The position numbers were made by a program, and so were the translations under genes. The notes under the pieces were generated by a model. It did no database searches. It was not told where the DNA came from and saw only the letters and a list, made by a program, of their open reading frames with translations. DNA of 64,000 nucleotides, from positions 4,203,886 to 4,267,885 of the forward strand of contig NZ_KN150731.1 in NCBI RefSeq assembly GCF_000754805.1, in the 5' to 3' direction. The DNA comes from Yersinia frederiksenii ATCC 33641. GTDB taxonomy: Bacteria; Pseudomonadota; Gammaproteobacteria; Enterobacterales; Enterobacteriaceae. This document shows positions 46,670-55,658 of the stretch, piece after piece (the first letter of the stretch is position 1; every line of letters starts with the position of its first letter).

Positions 46670-49255
46670 ATGAAACGACACGTTAATGGGATAAAAATCT
46701 CACCTATATTTACGGGTGCGATATTACTTACGTCTGTTCTGCCCGCTTGGGGCAGGGATTATTTTGATGCCGGACTGCTAATGCTTGATCAAGAGCAGTC
46801 TGAAAAAGTGGATTTGACTCAGTTTGAGACTACCGATCAGGTGCCTGAAGGGGCCTATCTGGTGACGGTATTTGTTAATCAGATTGAGCGCGGCGAGCAA
46901 ACAATCACTTTCCAAAAAGGCTCTCGGAATAAGGTTGAGCCACTCCTCACGCCAGCGTTACTGAATGAGTTAGGCGTGAATACTAGTGCACTGCCGACAT
47001 TCTCAAATTTACCACTGGATAAGCCAGTGGAGGATTTGCCTGCCCTGATTCCTCATGCACAGGTGCAATTTTCTCTGGCCAAGTTGCGGCTGGATATCAG
47101 TATCCCCCAAGTCGCAATGCAGCCAAATAGTAGCAGTCAGGTTGATCCCTCATTGTGGAACCAAGGTATTCCGGCATTTTTGCTGAATTATAACTTGAAC
47201 GGCAGCCGCAGCCGACGTTCTTCCCAATCAGACTTGGGAACATCAGAGCAAACAAGCCTCTTTGCCAACTTACGGGCGGGGTTGAACTTTGATGCCTGGC
47301 GTTTACGCAGCCTGATTACCCATAGCCGGAATACGTCGAATGGTGATAATCGTGCGGGTGAAAGTACGCAGGACACCCAGTTTATCAATAGCTACCTGCA
47401 GCGGGATATCCAGCCTTGGCATTCTGAAATATTGGCAGGTGAAAGCAGCAGTGGCGGGGATGTTTTTGACAGCATTCCGTTCCGTGGCGTCAAACTTAAC
47501 TCAACCGAAGAGATGTTGCCCAACAATCTGCGTGGCTTTGCTCCGGTTATCTCTGGTGTTGCGCAAAGTAATGCGAGGGTAACCGTGAGGCAGAATGGCA
47601 ACATTGTATATCAAACCTATGTTGCACCAGGCCCGTTTACGCTAAATGACTTGGGGCAGAGTGGTTCTTCAGGTGATTTGACGGTAACGATAACTGAAGC
47701 TGATGGTTCTATTCGCACCCAGACTGTCGCCTATTCAACACTGCCGGTAATGTTACGTCCTGGTGCATTTAAGTATGAACTGACCAGTGGGAAATATAAT
47801 GGCAGCACTACTGTTGGTTCTCAGGAGTCAACCTTTGGACTCGGCACTTTGGTTTATGGCTTGCCCTATAATCTCACGCTGTATGGTGGTGGACTGGTCG
47901 CGGATGATTACTTCTCAAGCGTGGTAGGGAGCGGGTTGTCTTTAGGGAACTTTGGCGCATTGTCTGCGGATGTCACTCAGTCGAACGCTAAGCTGAAGGA
48001 CGTGGATGACCGGCAAAAAGGAGAGTCATATCGGTTGCGCTATGCCAAAAATATTGCCAGTACCGGCACATCAATTGATGTCGCGACTATGCGCTACTCG
48101 ACCCGAAATTATTACAGTTTTTCCGATGTTAACAACAATGGCTACCAATTACGCGACGATCAGTTGCCCTGGTCACAAGACCGTAAGCGCAATAGTTACC
48201 AGTTACGTTTGTCTCAGAATATGGGGGATTTAGGATCGCTATATATCTCTGGGATGCGGGATAACTATTGGGACAACGGTAAGGTCAATAACAACCTTAC
48301 TGCGGGCTATAGCAACAGCTACCACGGGGTGACTTACGGCATGAATTACAGTATTGACCGCATTAAAGGGGACAATAACTGGCCGGAGAACAGACAGTTA
48401 TCCATGAACGTTCAAGTACCATTAAGTTTGTTGAGTGGTTCATCACTTGCTAACCGTAGCTTCGCCAGTTATCAGATGACAAATAACAATCAAGGTAGTG
48501 TCCAGAATCAGGCGGGTATTAACGGAACATCAATGGATGACCGTCTTTCTTACAATGTGACACAAGGCTGGTCTAACGACGGCAGCAGTGACATGGGGTC
48601 TGTGAATACTGGTTACCGTGGCAGCAAGGGTATGGCGAGTATGGGATATAGCTATGGTAGTGGCTACCGCGCGGTGAATATGAATGCCAGCGGCGGGGTG
48701 GTGGCACATGCCGACGGAGTCACATTGAGTCAACCTTTGGGCGATACCGTTGCATTAGTCAGTGCACCAGGTGCCAGAGGAAGTAAGGTGATGAGCGGCA
48801 ATAATCAGGTGGACAGTCGTGGTTATGCGGTAGTGCCTTATCTCTCAAACTATCAGCGCAATAATATTAGCCTGGATCCGGCAACCCTGCCTGAGGGGGT
48901 TGACATAACGCAGTCAAGCCAAAATCTCTACCCAACTAAAGGTGCAGTGGTTAAGGCTAACTTTGCAACACGCGTTGGTTATCAAGTATTGGTTACTTTG
49001 AGTAAAAGTGGCGGATTAATACCTTTCGGTGCCGTGGTTGCCGTTGAAGAGAGTGCGGGTGAAGAGCCGAATACCAGCATTGTTGGAGATGCAGGGCAGG
49101 TCTATCTCAGCGGGCTACCAGAAAGTGGTCGTCTAAAAGTGAAGTGGGGGGGGGATACTAGCCAGCAATGCAATGTAGCGTTCAATTTGGCAAACACTCC
49201 AGCCCCGTCAGCGGCTAATCCGATACGTCATTTACCATTACGTTGTGAGGTTTAA
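46670..49255 (+). CDS. Outer-membrane fimbrial usher of second operon
   Basis: An 861-residue usher. Signal peptide to AWGRD (about 27). The N-terminal domain includes DQVPEGAYLVTVFVNQIERG. Barrel and plug: SIPFRGVKLNSTEEMLPNNL, RGFAPVISGVAQSNARVTVR and QTYVAPGPFTLNDLGQSG. The C-terminal domains end QQCNVAFNLANT and LPLRCEV. ATG 46670 is chosen over an in-frame TTG at 46634. A run of nine G lies at 49146-49154 (near residue 827, shortly before the last Cys pair). Confidence 0.96.
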   Translation: MKRHVNGIKISPIFTGAILLTSVLPAWGRDYFDAGLLMLDQEQSEKVDLTQFETTDQVPEGAYLVTVFVNQIERGEQTITFQKGSRNKVEPLLTPALLNELGVNTSALPTFSNLPLDKPVEDLPALIPHAQVQFSLAKLRLDISIPQVAMQPNSSSQVDPSLWNQGIPAFLLNYNLNGSRSRRSSQSDLGTSEQTSLFANLRAGLNFDAWRLRSLITHSRNTSNGDNRAGESTQDTQFINSYLQRDIQPWHSEILAGESSSGGDVFDSIPFRGVKLNSTEEMLPNNLRGFAPVISGVAQSNARVTVRQNGNIVYQTYVAPGPFTLNDLGQSGSSGDLTVTITEADGSIRTQTVAYSTLPVMLRPGAFKYELTSGKYNGSTTVGSQESTFGLGTLVYGLPYNLTLYGGGLVADDYFSSVVGSGLSLGNFGALSADVTQSNAKLKDVDDRQKGESYRLRYAKNIASTGTSIDVATMRYSTRNYYSFSDVNNNGYQLRDDQLPWSQDRKRNSYQLRLSQNMGDLGSLYISGMRDNYWDNGKVNNNLTAGYSNSYHGVTYGMNYSIDRIKGDNNWPENRQLSMNVQVPLSLLSGSSLANRSFASYQMTNNNQGSVQNQAGINGTSMDDRLSYNVTQGWSNDGSSDMGSVNTGYRGSKGMASMGYSYGSGYRAVNMNASGGVVAHADGVTLSQPLGDTVALVSAPGARGSKVMSGNNQVDSRGYAVVPYLSNYQRNNISLDPATLPEGVDITQSSQNLYPTKGAVVKANFATRVGYQVLVTLSKSGGLIPFGAVVAVEESAGEEPNTSIVGDAGQVYLSGLPESGRLKVKWGGDTSQQCNVAFNLANTPAPSAANPIRHLPLRCEV

Positions 49256-49256
49256 C

Positions 49257-50408
49257 ATGTTGAGCACCGAGAATTCGCCCAATAGAGGGGTAAACACCGT
49301 GACAGATAAAATAAGCACCACTGGTTTTACGCGGTTACGAATAGGGCTTTGTCTGCTGTCGTTGGGCGTTATTATGCCATTACAGGCAGCTATCATTGAG
49401 ATTGGTAGTGGTAGCCAACAATGGGCAGGCCCAGCCATTAATCAGAATATTTCCACCAGTTTTGGTGACTACTATATGACGCTCAATCCAAATTATGGTC
49501 TTGTTGCCATCACGGGGGCGGGAATTCCTGAAACCTTGGGTTGCGTTAAAAACACCGCCCTAAGTGATGTTGGTGGAATTCAAGGGTATAAGATTGCTCA
49601 AGGTATTTTTTTGGTACCGCAGGCATCTTTCACTATGATTTATCAGTTAAGTGCTGGCTTATCAGAAACCATGAGCGGAACTTTTAGCAATTCGGGAGTC
49701 CAGGGGATAGTCTCTGGATCTGGAAATGCTGCTGCAACGCCTGTAAATTCTGCCTGGTGTTTATCACCCCGGGCGATCTCGACGCCCTCTTTTTTCGAGG
49801 AAGATAGCGTCCGCAGTGGATCAATAACGGGCGAGTGGGTCATTATCACCGATGGGACCCAGCAAGATGGAGTATTCCCCATTCCTGAGATGTATTTTAG
49901 TAGCAGTGCATTAGTGAGTGCTACGAAGGCAAGTATTCTTACTGGCTATCAGGTTAAAGTTTCCACACGGCAATGCTCGATCAATATTAACAAATCGATC
50001 AATTTTGGCGAAGTAGAACATAATTCGACTTTTGGGGCTGAATTAGAACTAGTGAAGGATAGTCTGGTGGTGGGATGCACCCAAAATAGCGCTAATCCTG
50101 CCGCTAATATTAATATAAAATTTCAGGCTAATTCAGGGCTTTATGGCAGTGAAACTACCCGTTTGTCTCTCACTGAGGGAGGGGGTTATATCACAGGTGA
50201 AATAACGGGAGTTACAGGAACTGGAACATGTAATCTCACACAAGGTCTGAAGTTTAATGGTGAACCAATGAGATTAGGTTCAATTAATGCGGGTGAATCT
50301 AGCGAAGTTTTCTCAAATGAACTCACCTGGCGACTATGTTCCGGTGGCGACACATTACCTGTTGGTAACGTTACCGCCTCGGCAACTGTCGATGTTATTT
50401 TTAACTGA
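49257..50408 (+). CDS. Fimbrial adhesin/tip subunit of second operon
   Basis: A 383-residue exported protein. The N-terminal extension precedes a signal peptide (GLCLLSLGVIMPLQA, ending about 45). The N-terminal domain (to about 240) has few Cys and contains GSGSQQWAGPAINQNISTSF. The C-terminal pilin domain is STRQCSININKSINFGEVEH ... CTQNSAN ... ATVDVIFN. ATG 49257 (GAGG 7 nt upstream) starts right after the usher stop. It is longer than simple tips, fitting a two-domain adhesin. End of the second fimbrial operon. Confidence 0.85.
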   Translation: MLSTENSPNRGVNTVTDKISTTGFTRLRIGLCLLSLGVIMPLQAAIIEIGSGSQQWAGPAINQNISTSFGDYYMTLNPNYGLVAITGAGIPETLGCVKNTALSDVGGIQGYKIAQGIFLVPQASFTMIYQLSAGLSETMSGTFSNSGVQGIVSGSGNAAATPVNSAWCLSPRAISTPSFFEEDSVRSGSITGEWVIITDGTQQDGVFPIPEMYFSSSALVSATKASILTGYQVKVSTRQCSININKSINFGEVEHNSTFGAELELVKDSLVVGCTQNSANPAANINIKFQANSGLYGSETTRLSLTEGGGYITGEITGVTGTGTCNLTQGLKFNGEPMRLGSINAGESSEVFSNELTWRLCSGGDTLPVGNVTASATVDVIFN

Positions 50409-50901
50409 TAGTCGAATAAGTCTAGTGAACATATATTATTATATTTAATCTACAGTATATAAAAATATTCTAATTTATAGATAAATAAACAAGTAACTGG
50501 AGTGGTGGCATGTTGGGATCAGCATGTCGTGTCGTATTCTTGCATGAAAATCCTTCATTAAGGCTAAGAAGTTATTCTCATCGAGACAGTCAGTGACATA
50601 TTCATTAGAAATTTGAGTATGGAATACCTTAGGTTTAGACGACCTGTATCATTGAATCGGCCTAAAAAACCATTTAGGCCACTCAATTATTATAGAGATA
50701 ATAGGCGAAATGAAGAGATTTCGAGCTTTAAAATAACAGTAATACAGTCGGATTTCACACTTGAGAAATCTTAATTTAATCAATTAAAACAAAAGGTTAA
50801 CTCTTAATTTAATTTGATTAAGACTGTGTTTCTTTCTTTTGAAAACAATAAGTATTAAATTTATATCACGTTTTAGATATCGGGAAATTGAGGCACTAAC
50901 A
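50409..50901. other. Spacer after second fimbrial operon
   Basis: About 490 nt, AT-rich. The hairpin at 50659-50680 may end the fimbrial operon. Otherwise no gene is supported before 50902. Confidence 0.5.
50655..50690 (+). terminator. Hairpin, possible terminator of second fimbrial operon
   Basis: GGCCTAAA (50659-50666) pairs with TTTAGGCC (50673-50680), with flanking TTGA/TCAA also able to pair, followed by ATTATTAT. Moderate terminator, about 250 nt after the operon stop. Confidence 0.5.
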
Positions 50902-51045
50902 ATGAGCGAAATTATTATGGATAGGAAAGTAAGACGACGTCTTTTATGTAAAGATGTTAACGCTGGCACCAGAGGTAAACTGGTTTTAGGTATTGTACTT
51001 GTTTTTATTGGTGCAATGGGGATGCTATTTGCAATTACTCAATAG
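50902..51045 (+). CDS. Small membrane protein (47 residues)
   Basis: A short protein with a basic start (MSEIIMDRKVRRRLLCKDVN) and one C-terminal membrane span (about 28-45, LVLGIVLVFIGAMGMLFAIT). ATG 50902 has GAGG about 9 nt upstream; a longer frame to 50839 is possible. It is followed by a terminator hairpin at 51105. Function unknown. Confidence 0.5.
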   Translation: MSEIIMDRKVRRRLLCKDVNAGTRGKLVLGIVLVFIGAMGMLFAITQ

Positions 51046-51104
51046 TTTAGTCAAAAGCCCTGAGTTGGCAAAATTTCATCAATATTATTTATTTCATATT
51101 TTAA

Positions 51105-51143
51105 GATGGATGTAAGAGTGACATGTTATGACATCCATCTTTA
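51105..51143 (+). terminator. Probable terminator of the small membrane protein gene
   Basis: GATGGATGT (51105-51113) pairs with ACATCCATC (51131-51139), 17-nt loop, followed by TTTATT. It lies 60 nt after the 50902 gene. Confidence 0.6.
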
Positions 51144-51487
51144 TTACTCCATCGATACACCTTATTTTCCTAAAAATAATATGCAGACCATGTTAATTAA
51201 AATGGTCAAATTTCCACTATCACTAAGCCATTCTTCCTGCTATGAACCTATCCCTGCAAATAACCTTCTTCAGTCTCTAAAGTTATTATCCAGAATCATA
51301 ATGTTTTACTTAACCCTCTATGAAATGGATAAATGAGTTTTTAGTTTGGATTGTGGGATTTTAGCATTAAATGTAAATATTTATTTTTATTGTCAATCTC
51401 ATCTATCACATATTAAAAAAAATTAAAATAGGCTATATCGTCTTTATAGTGCGACATAATGCCTCACTTCATGATGAATATTTAAAC

Positions 51488-51549
51488 ATGATATCATCAT
51501 TACTTTAAAACAAAATGATTTATCATTAAAAATTGAAAATATTTTCAAT
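51488..51549. promoter_or_regulatory. Cluster of palindromes upstream of the Gly-rich gene
   Basis: Within 62 nt: ATGATATCAT (51488-51497, perfect), AATGAT-TT-ATCATT (51514-51527, arms as in Fur-box half sites) and ATTGAAAATATTTTCAAT (51532-51549, an 18-nt perfect palindrome). They lie 125-185 nt before the ATG at 51674. Binding sites for one or more regulators are likely; which is not known. Confidence 0.55.
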
Positions 51550-51673
51550 ATCATTAAATTCTTGTTTTATTTTTTTAATATGTGCTCTATGTTTTAATCG
51601 TGGATTGGCCGAGAGGTTTATCCATGCTGAAATCTTAAATTATATTATCTAAATTCTATTAAAGGATATTCCT

Positions 51674-52069
51674 ATGAAAAAGATTAACGTAATTATGTTA
51701 GCTGCAACCTCAGTATTATCAGCATGTTCCTTTTATGTATCAGCCGCTACGGTTGATGTATCGAAATTGATGAAGGATACAAGTTACACACAAAATACGT
51801 CCATGACCTCAGACTTGATGTTGATTAAGCACGGCAGCCATGGTGGTGGTCATGGAGGGAATGGAAACGGAGGCAACGGTAACGGCGGTAACGGCAACGG
51901 CGGTAACGGCAACGGTGGCAATGGTGGTAATGGCGGTAATGGTAACGGTGGTAATGGCAACGGCGGCAATGGGGGGAACGGTGGCAATGGTGGTAGTGGT
52001 AATGGTGGTAACGGCAATGGGGGGAATGGTAGCGGTGGGAATGGTAACGCAGGCAACGGAAGTATGTAA
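51674..52069 (+). CDS. Exported Gly/Asn-rich repeat protein
   Basis: A 131-residue protein with a signal peptide (MKKINVIMLAATSVLSACSF to VSAA, about 25), a linker KLMKDTSYTQNTSM, then about 75 residues of GGNGN/GGN repeats after HGSHGGGHGG. The LSAC makes a lipoprotein possible, but SFYVSA downstream favours cleavage by signal peptidase I. AAAGGA lies before the ATG. Such low-complexity Gly/Asn proteins are surface or matrix-like. It sits 180 nt upstream of the two-component genes and in the same direction, so could be their target or partner. Confidence 0.8.
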   Translation: MKKINVIMLAATSVLSACSFYVSAATVDVSKLMKDTSYTQNTSMTSDLMLIKHGSHGGGHGGNGNGGNGNGGNGNGGNGNGGNGGNGGNGNGGNGNGGNGGNGGNGGSGNGGNGNGGNGSGGNGNAGNGSM

Positions 52070-52075
52070 TAACGA

Positions 52076-52096
52076 ATCCCCCCTTCTTGGGGGGAT
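52076..52096 (+). terminator. GC-rich hairpin after the Gly-rich gene
   Basis: ATCCCCCC (52076-52083) pairs with GGGGGGAT (52089-52096), 5-nt loop, no T tract. It probably limits read-through into the kinase gene or protects mRNA. Confidence 0.5.
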
Positions 52097-52250
52097 ATCA
52101 ATGACGCCTAGGGAATTAATAGCCATAGATGAAATATAAATACATTATTAAACAAGAGTTAAACAAAAGTTAATTTAATTTATATTTAATGTTGATCTAA
52201 GCAATTTTGTAATCTATGTTTCATTTTATATATATACGTGACTGATTAAA

Positions 52251-53504
52251 ATGAAAATATTACAGGCACTACCTCAGCATAAGAAGCTAGCTATCATTAC
52301 TTGGGCTAGGATTTTTGCAATATGTAGTCAACTTCTATTAAGTGTTATTTTATTTAAAGGAAAATCAAACTACATCTATTCATTTGTATTCCCTATTGCT
52401 ATTATTTTATTTTTATTGTTACTCAGTATTGTTGTGACATTATACAGGATGAGGCTTCCTTCACCACTAGAAGAAAGAGAACTTGTTGCTCAGATTTGTA
52501 TTGATTTACTTTTATTTACTCTCTGGGAGGAGTTTAATTTTCATGGTGAAATATTAAGTGTTTCATTTTACCTTCCAGGTGTAGCAATGGCCTTTGCTAT
52601 TCTATCTAATAAAAACATTGCATTCATAGTGATTTACTCGGCTATTTTGTTTTATATTTCATCTAAGTTAACATTATTAAATCATCTCGAAATTACGCAT
52701 AGACCTAAAAGCATAGAATACTATGCTCCGTGGGTGAGTTTTTTAATGTCCACATTTATTATTATTTTCTTTATAAAAAAGATGAATGACGTATCAATTG
52801 AATACAATAATGATTTAATTCGATCAAAAGAGTATCAAAAACAGTCTGATATAATATTTTCTTTTGGTCTGCAAGCTGCGTCTTCTGCCCACGATATATC
52901 AAAACCTATATCAACAGCGGTTCTGGCCTTAGAGGAAATTAAGCTATTTAAACCAGGGGAGCGATCGGGTAAAGAGTTTGATGAGTATTTAAATTTAGCC
53001 TTGGAACAAGCAAAAGAGTGTACGAAAAAATTAGCTAATATGTCATTTTCATTAGGATTTAATGAGTTTGAAAATGAAGAAGCTATCAACTTATGTTTAT
53101 GGCTTGACGGCGTATTTGGTTCATTTAAACTTAAGTGTAATAAAAATATAATTTATAAATTACCCAACGCCTGCGTATATATAAAAAATGCTGGCATTCT
53201 TCATACTATTATTGTTAATTTACTTGAGAATGCTAATTCGGCTATTCCCAGTGACAATGGTTTCATTCAATGTGGTTGTAAGATAGAAAATGGTAATGCA
53301 ATTATAAGCATAACTGATAATGGATGTGGTATACCAAATGATTTAATCAACCTCCTAGGAAAAAAACCGGTAAAAAGCACAACCTCTGGATATGGTATTG
53401 GCTTGATGTTAACCTTTTCTAATGCAGTCAGAATTGGTGCTAAAATAAAACTATACTCAGATTATACCGGAACAACAGCCACTATTAGGGTGAGATTGTT
53501 ATGA
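52251..53504 (+). CDS. Sensor histidine kinase, RegB/PrrB/ActS-like
   Basis: A 417-residue membrane kinase. About six N-terminal membrane segments (12-178), then an H-box at SSAHDISKP (His 214), an N-box LLENANSAI, G1 DNGCGIPN and G2 GYGIGLML. The order and the GLQAASSAH start of the H-box fit the RegB family, though the usual HELGTP is here HDISKP. A Cys in LEQAKECTKKL (about 257) sits where RegB carries its redox-active Cys (analogy, not proven). It phosphorylates the regulator at 53501, overlapping by 4 nt. Confidence 0.85.
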   Translation: MKILQALPQHKKLAIITWARIFAICSQLLLSVILFKGKSNYIYSFVFPIAIILFLLLLSIVVTLYRMRLPSPLEERELVAQICIDLLLFTLWEEFNFHGEILSVSFYLPGVAMAFAILSNKNIAFIVIYSAILFYISSKLTLLNHLEITHRPKSIEYYAPWVSFLMSTFIIIFFIKKMNDVSIEYNNDLIRSKEYQKQSDIIFSFGLQAASSAHDISKPISTAVLALEEIKLFKPGERSGKEFDEYLNLALEQAKECTKKLANMSFSLGFNEFENEEAINLCLWLDGVFGSFKLKCNKNIIYKLPNACVYIKNAGILHTIIVNLLENANSAIPSDNGFIQCGCKIENGNAIISITDNGCGIPNDLINLLGKKPVKSTTSGYGIGLMLTFSNAVRIGAKIKLYSDYTGTTATIRVRLL

Positions 53505-54043
53505 TGGAAAAGATCTTAATTTTGGATGATGATGATGTATTTACTAATACGCTATCAACGATTCTGCTTAGAAAAGGATTCTTTGTTAATATAGCAACCA
53601 CTGGAGTGCAGGCCGTCAGAATGGCCGAATCTACTCAGCATATGTATATTGTGATAGATCTGCAGTTGAAAGATGACTCTGGGCTAGCATGGGTTTCTGC
53701 ATTAAGACATCTTAACCCATTATCTAGAATTTTAATTCTGACAAATTACTCTAGCATCACTTCAGCCATCATTGCGTTAAAAAAGGGGGCTGATAATCTT
53801 CTGCAAAAGCCAGTGAGTGTGGATAACATCCTATTGAGTCTTCGTAATGAAATACCAACATTAAAAAATGATAAGGGTAGCCCATTTACCTACCCCTCAC
53901 TAGAACAAATGGAATGGGAGTATATAAATAAAGTTGTGGATGATCATCTTGGTAATATTTCTGCTTCGGCAAGAGCGTTGAGTATGCATCGACGAACATT
54001 ACAACGCAAACTTTTGAAAAAGAATATTCCTAAACCTTCATAG
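53501..54043 (+). CDS. Response regulator, RegA/PrrA/ActR-like
   Basis: A 180-residue regulator. Receiver domain with acidic pocket LDDDD (9-12), phosphorylation site Asp 53 in VIDLQLKDDSG, ILTNYSS and conserved Lys in QKPVS. A short linker leads to a Fis-type helix-turn-helix GNISASARALSMHRRTLQRK, nearly diagnostic for the RegA/PrrA/ActR family. The ATG overlaps the kinase stop (ATGA). In other bacteria this family responds to redox state; here the target genes are unknown. Confidence 0.9.
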   Translation: MMEKILILDDDDVFTNTLSTILLRKGFFVNIATTGVQAVRMAESTQHMYIVIDLQLKDDSGLAWVSALRHLNPLSRILILTNYSSITSAIIALKKGADNLLQKPVSVDNILLSLRNEIPTLKNDKGSPFTYPSLEQMEWEYINKVVDDHLGNISASARALSMHRRTLQRKLLKKNIPKPS

Positions 54044-54312
54044 AAATGATTTATGCTAGAGAGGTATATTTCAATGTTTAGTTTACTGGTCGAAACTTAC
54101 CATTTTTCTCAATAACTATTTCTGATAATTGCCTAATTTGTTCATAGGCAGCGGCATTCCCCTGTCTGAACAGGCCCATTTGTTCAGGTATGCCGAAGAA
54201 CGTGACAAGGGGAAGTTAACCCCCTGAGCGCCTATACTCGACGGTTTTTGTATCATTGCGTTTTTAACAGCAAAAAACCGAGCTTAATGACCCGATCTGT
54301 TTATTTTTAATC
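54044..54312. other. Spacer between response regulator and IS21 remnant
   Basis: About 270 nt with no gene. The AAAAAACCG/CGGTTTTT-like words near 54241-54282 suggest a weak hairpin. The left limit of the IS21 remnant is somewhere here and was not resolved. Confidence 0.4.
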
Positions 54313-55328
54313 CTACCTAAATGCCAGCCCCGCGAGCTCCTGAAGCTGAGCTCGTGGCGCGCCGCTGGAGAACTTGAAGTCTAACTGCTCCAGCGTTTTA
54401 ACCGCTGGCAGTCCTGATAACCGTAAAAGCGTCTGCCGGCGACGTTCGTTACGGCTGTTCGTCTCCAGTTGCAGAAGCTGTTCCAAAAAGTCGCCGAATA
54501 TGTCCCTGCATCCTCCAGTTTTTTTTGGGCGAGTGCGAGCCACTCACTGGCAATACGTTCAAGCTTGTAGTCGGCACAGAGCTCGCTAATACGTTGATGC
54601 TGAAGGCTCATAATCCCGCCTCCAACAGCGACTGATAGACAGACAGTGGATGTTGAAAACTCTCTCTTGGCATAACCCTTTGATTATCCGCGACGACGGG
54701 TACTGTCCTTCCTACTCGAGGAAGCAGTGCAGCCAACTCCTGTTGCAGCCGGTGTTCTGGCGGAACACCGGTCGTTCCATGCTTACGGGCGTTGGCCACG
54801 GTAATAAGCCACGGCCCGATGCGACTGTTGGCTGAGTCGACATCAAGTAGCAGCCCAGCCTGCTTAAACGTGGTTGCCAGAGGGACGACAAAGCTATGCT
54901 TCAAATAACGGTTGAATCGCTCAACTTTACCCTTGGTCTTTGCGCGATAAGGCCTGCACACCGGGGCGTAAAACCGTACTTCTCGGCGAGAGCCAGTAAT
55001 AGCGGGTTCCACCGGTGGCGACCATCACCATAAACGTCACGTTCAAGAATATAGGGCTTAAACGGGTCCAGCTTCCCGGGTCGGGGAAAGCGTGCAGAAT
55101 AACGAGCTTTAGCAGGCGAGTCCTGCATACGAATATAGCGGCGGATGGTCTGCCGTGAACAAGAAAGCTGTCGGACAATCCCTCGAATAGACACGCCCTG
55201 ACGTAAAAGAGCTACAATCTCCACGCATAACTCCAATGTCAACATAGGCAGCTCCATAGCTGCCATTTTTACCCAAGGTGGGTCTGCTTTACATTGGCAT
55301 GTGGGTCATTTTTACATCGGTACTAACA
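54313..55328 (-). mobile_element. IS21-family insertion sequence, decayed
   Basis: Minus strand. istA is split: an N-terminal part (55266 down to 54901: LTLELCVEIVALLRQGVSIR, SCSRQTIRRYI) and a C-terminal integrase-core part (55012 down to 54608: YRAKTKGKVERFNRYLKHSF, GVPPEHRLQQE), with most of the catalytic domain between them missing. istB begins at 54611 (SLQHQRISELCADYKLERIA), shifts frame and stops at 54313. The left tip TGTTAGTACCGATG (minus strand) ends at 55328 with repeats GTAAAAATG and GTAAAG as in IS21. The same tip occurs at 22203-22224. Confidence 0.88.
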
Positions 55329-55641
55329 ATACCTCTGTACCATTTCAATTGATTCCCTGCCGCCCACTTCTTGTGATAACCAATCTGATCGCGAAGTACT
55401 CGGCAAGCGGTGTCGTTGAGAGTGACGCGATTGCCTGACCAGATTTACTCTTATCCGGATGTATCCATGCAACCTTGAGCTGCAGGTCTGTAAAGGTCGG
55501 CTCGATGGAGTTATTAGTTGGCGGGGCGGGGAAGAAGCAATAAATTACCTCAGCACTGTTGTTAGCTTTATTATAGGAAATAAGACCATTCCATATGGCC
55601 TATATAGATAGAATTAGCTAGATTTAAGTTATATAGCGATT
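55329..55641. repeat. Large imperfect direct repeat, copy 2 (with integrase remnant)
   Basis: Matches 20519-20962. The minus-strand translation includes KVAWIHPDKSKSGQAIA and [20 protein letters not shown], an integrase catalytic segment better preserved than in copy 1. The IS21 tip at 55328 cuts it on the left; on the right it continues without a break into the cigR-like promoter, suggesting that this copy marks the original junction with the chromosome. Confidence 0.85.
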
Positions 55642-55658
55642 AGTAAAGGTAATAACAA

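Larger units (their letters stand above)
51046..51673. other. AT-rich spacer with hairpin and palindromes before the Gly-rich gene
   Basis: 628 nt without a supported gene. It contains a hairpin at 51105-51139 and a cluster of palindromes at 51488-51549 upstream of the 51674 gene; both are listed separately. A 76-residue open frame at 51106-51336 overlaps the hairpin and has no coding character. Confidence 0.5.

Noticed and set aside
50839..50901. Upstream extension of the 50902 small membrane protein.
   Set aside because: The extra 21 residues lack a ribosome site and have a different composition; the shorter start has GAGG nearby. Kept as a possibility in the entry.
51809..52139. Other open frames over the Gly-rich gene on both strands.
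   Set aside because: Low-complexity GGN repeats leave all frames open. Only the frame from 51674 has a signal peptide and ribosome site.
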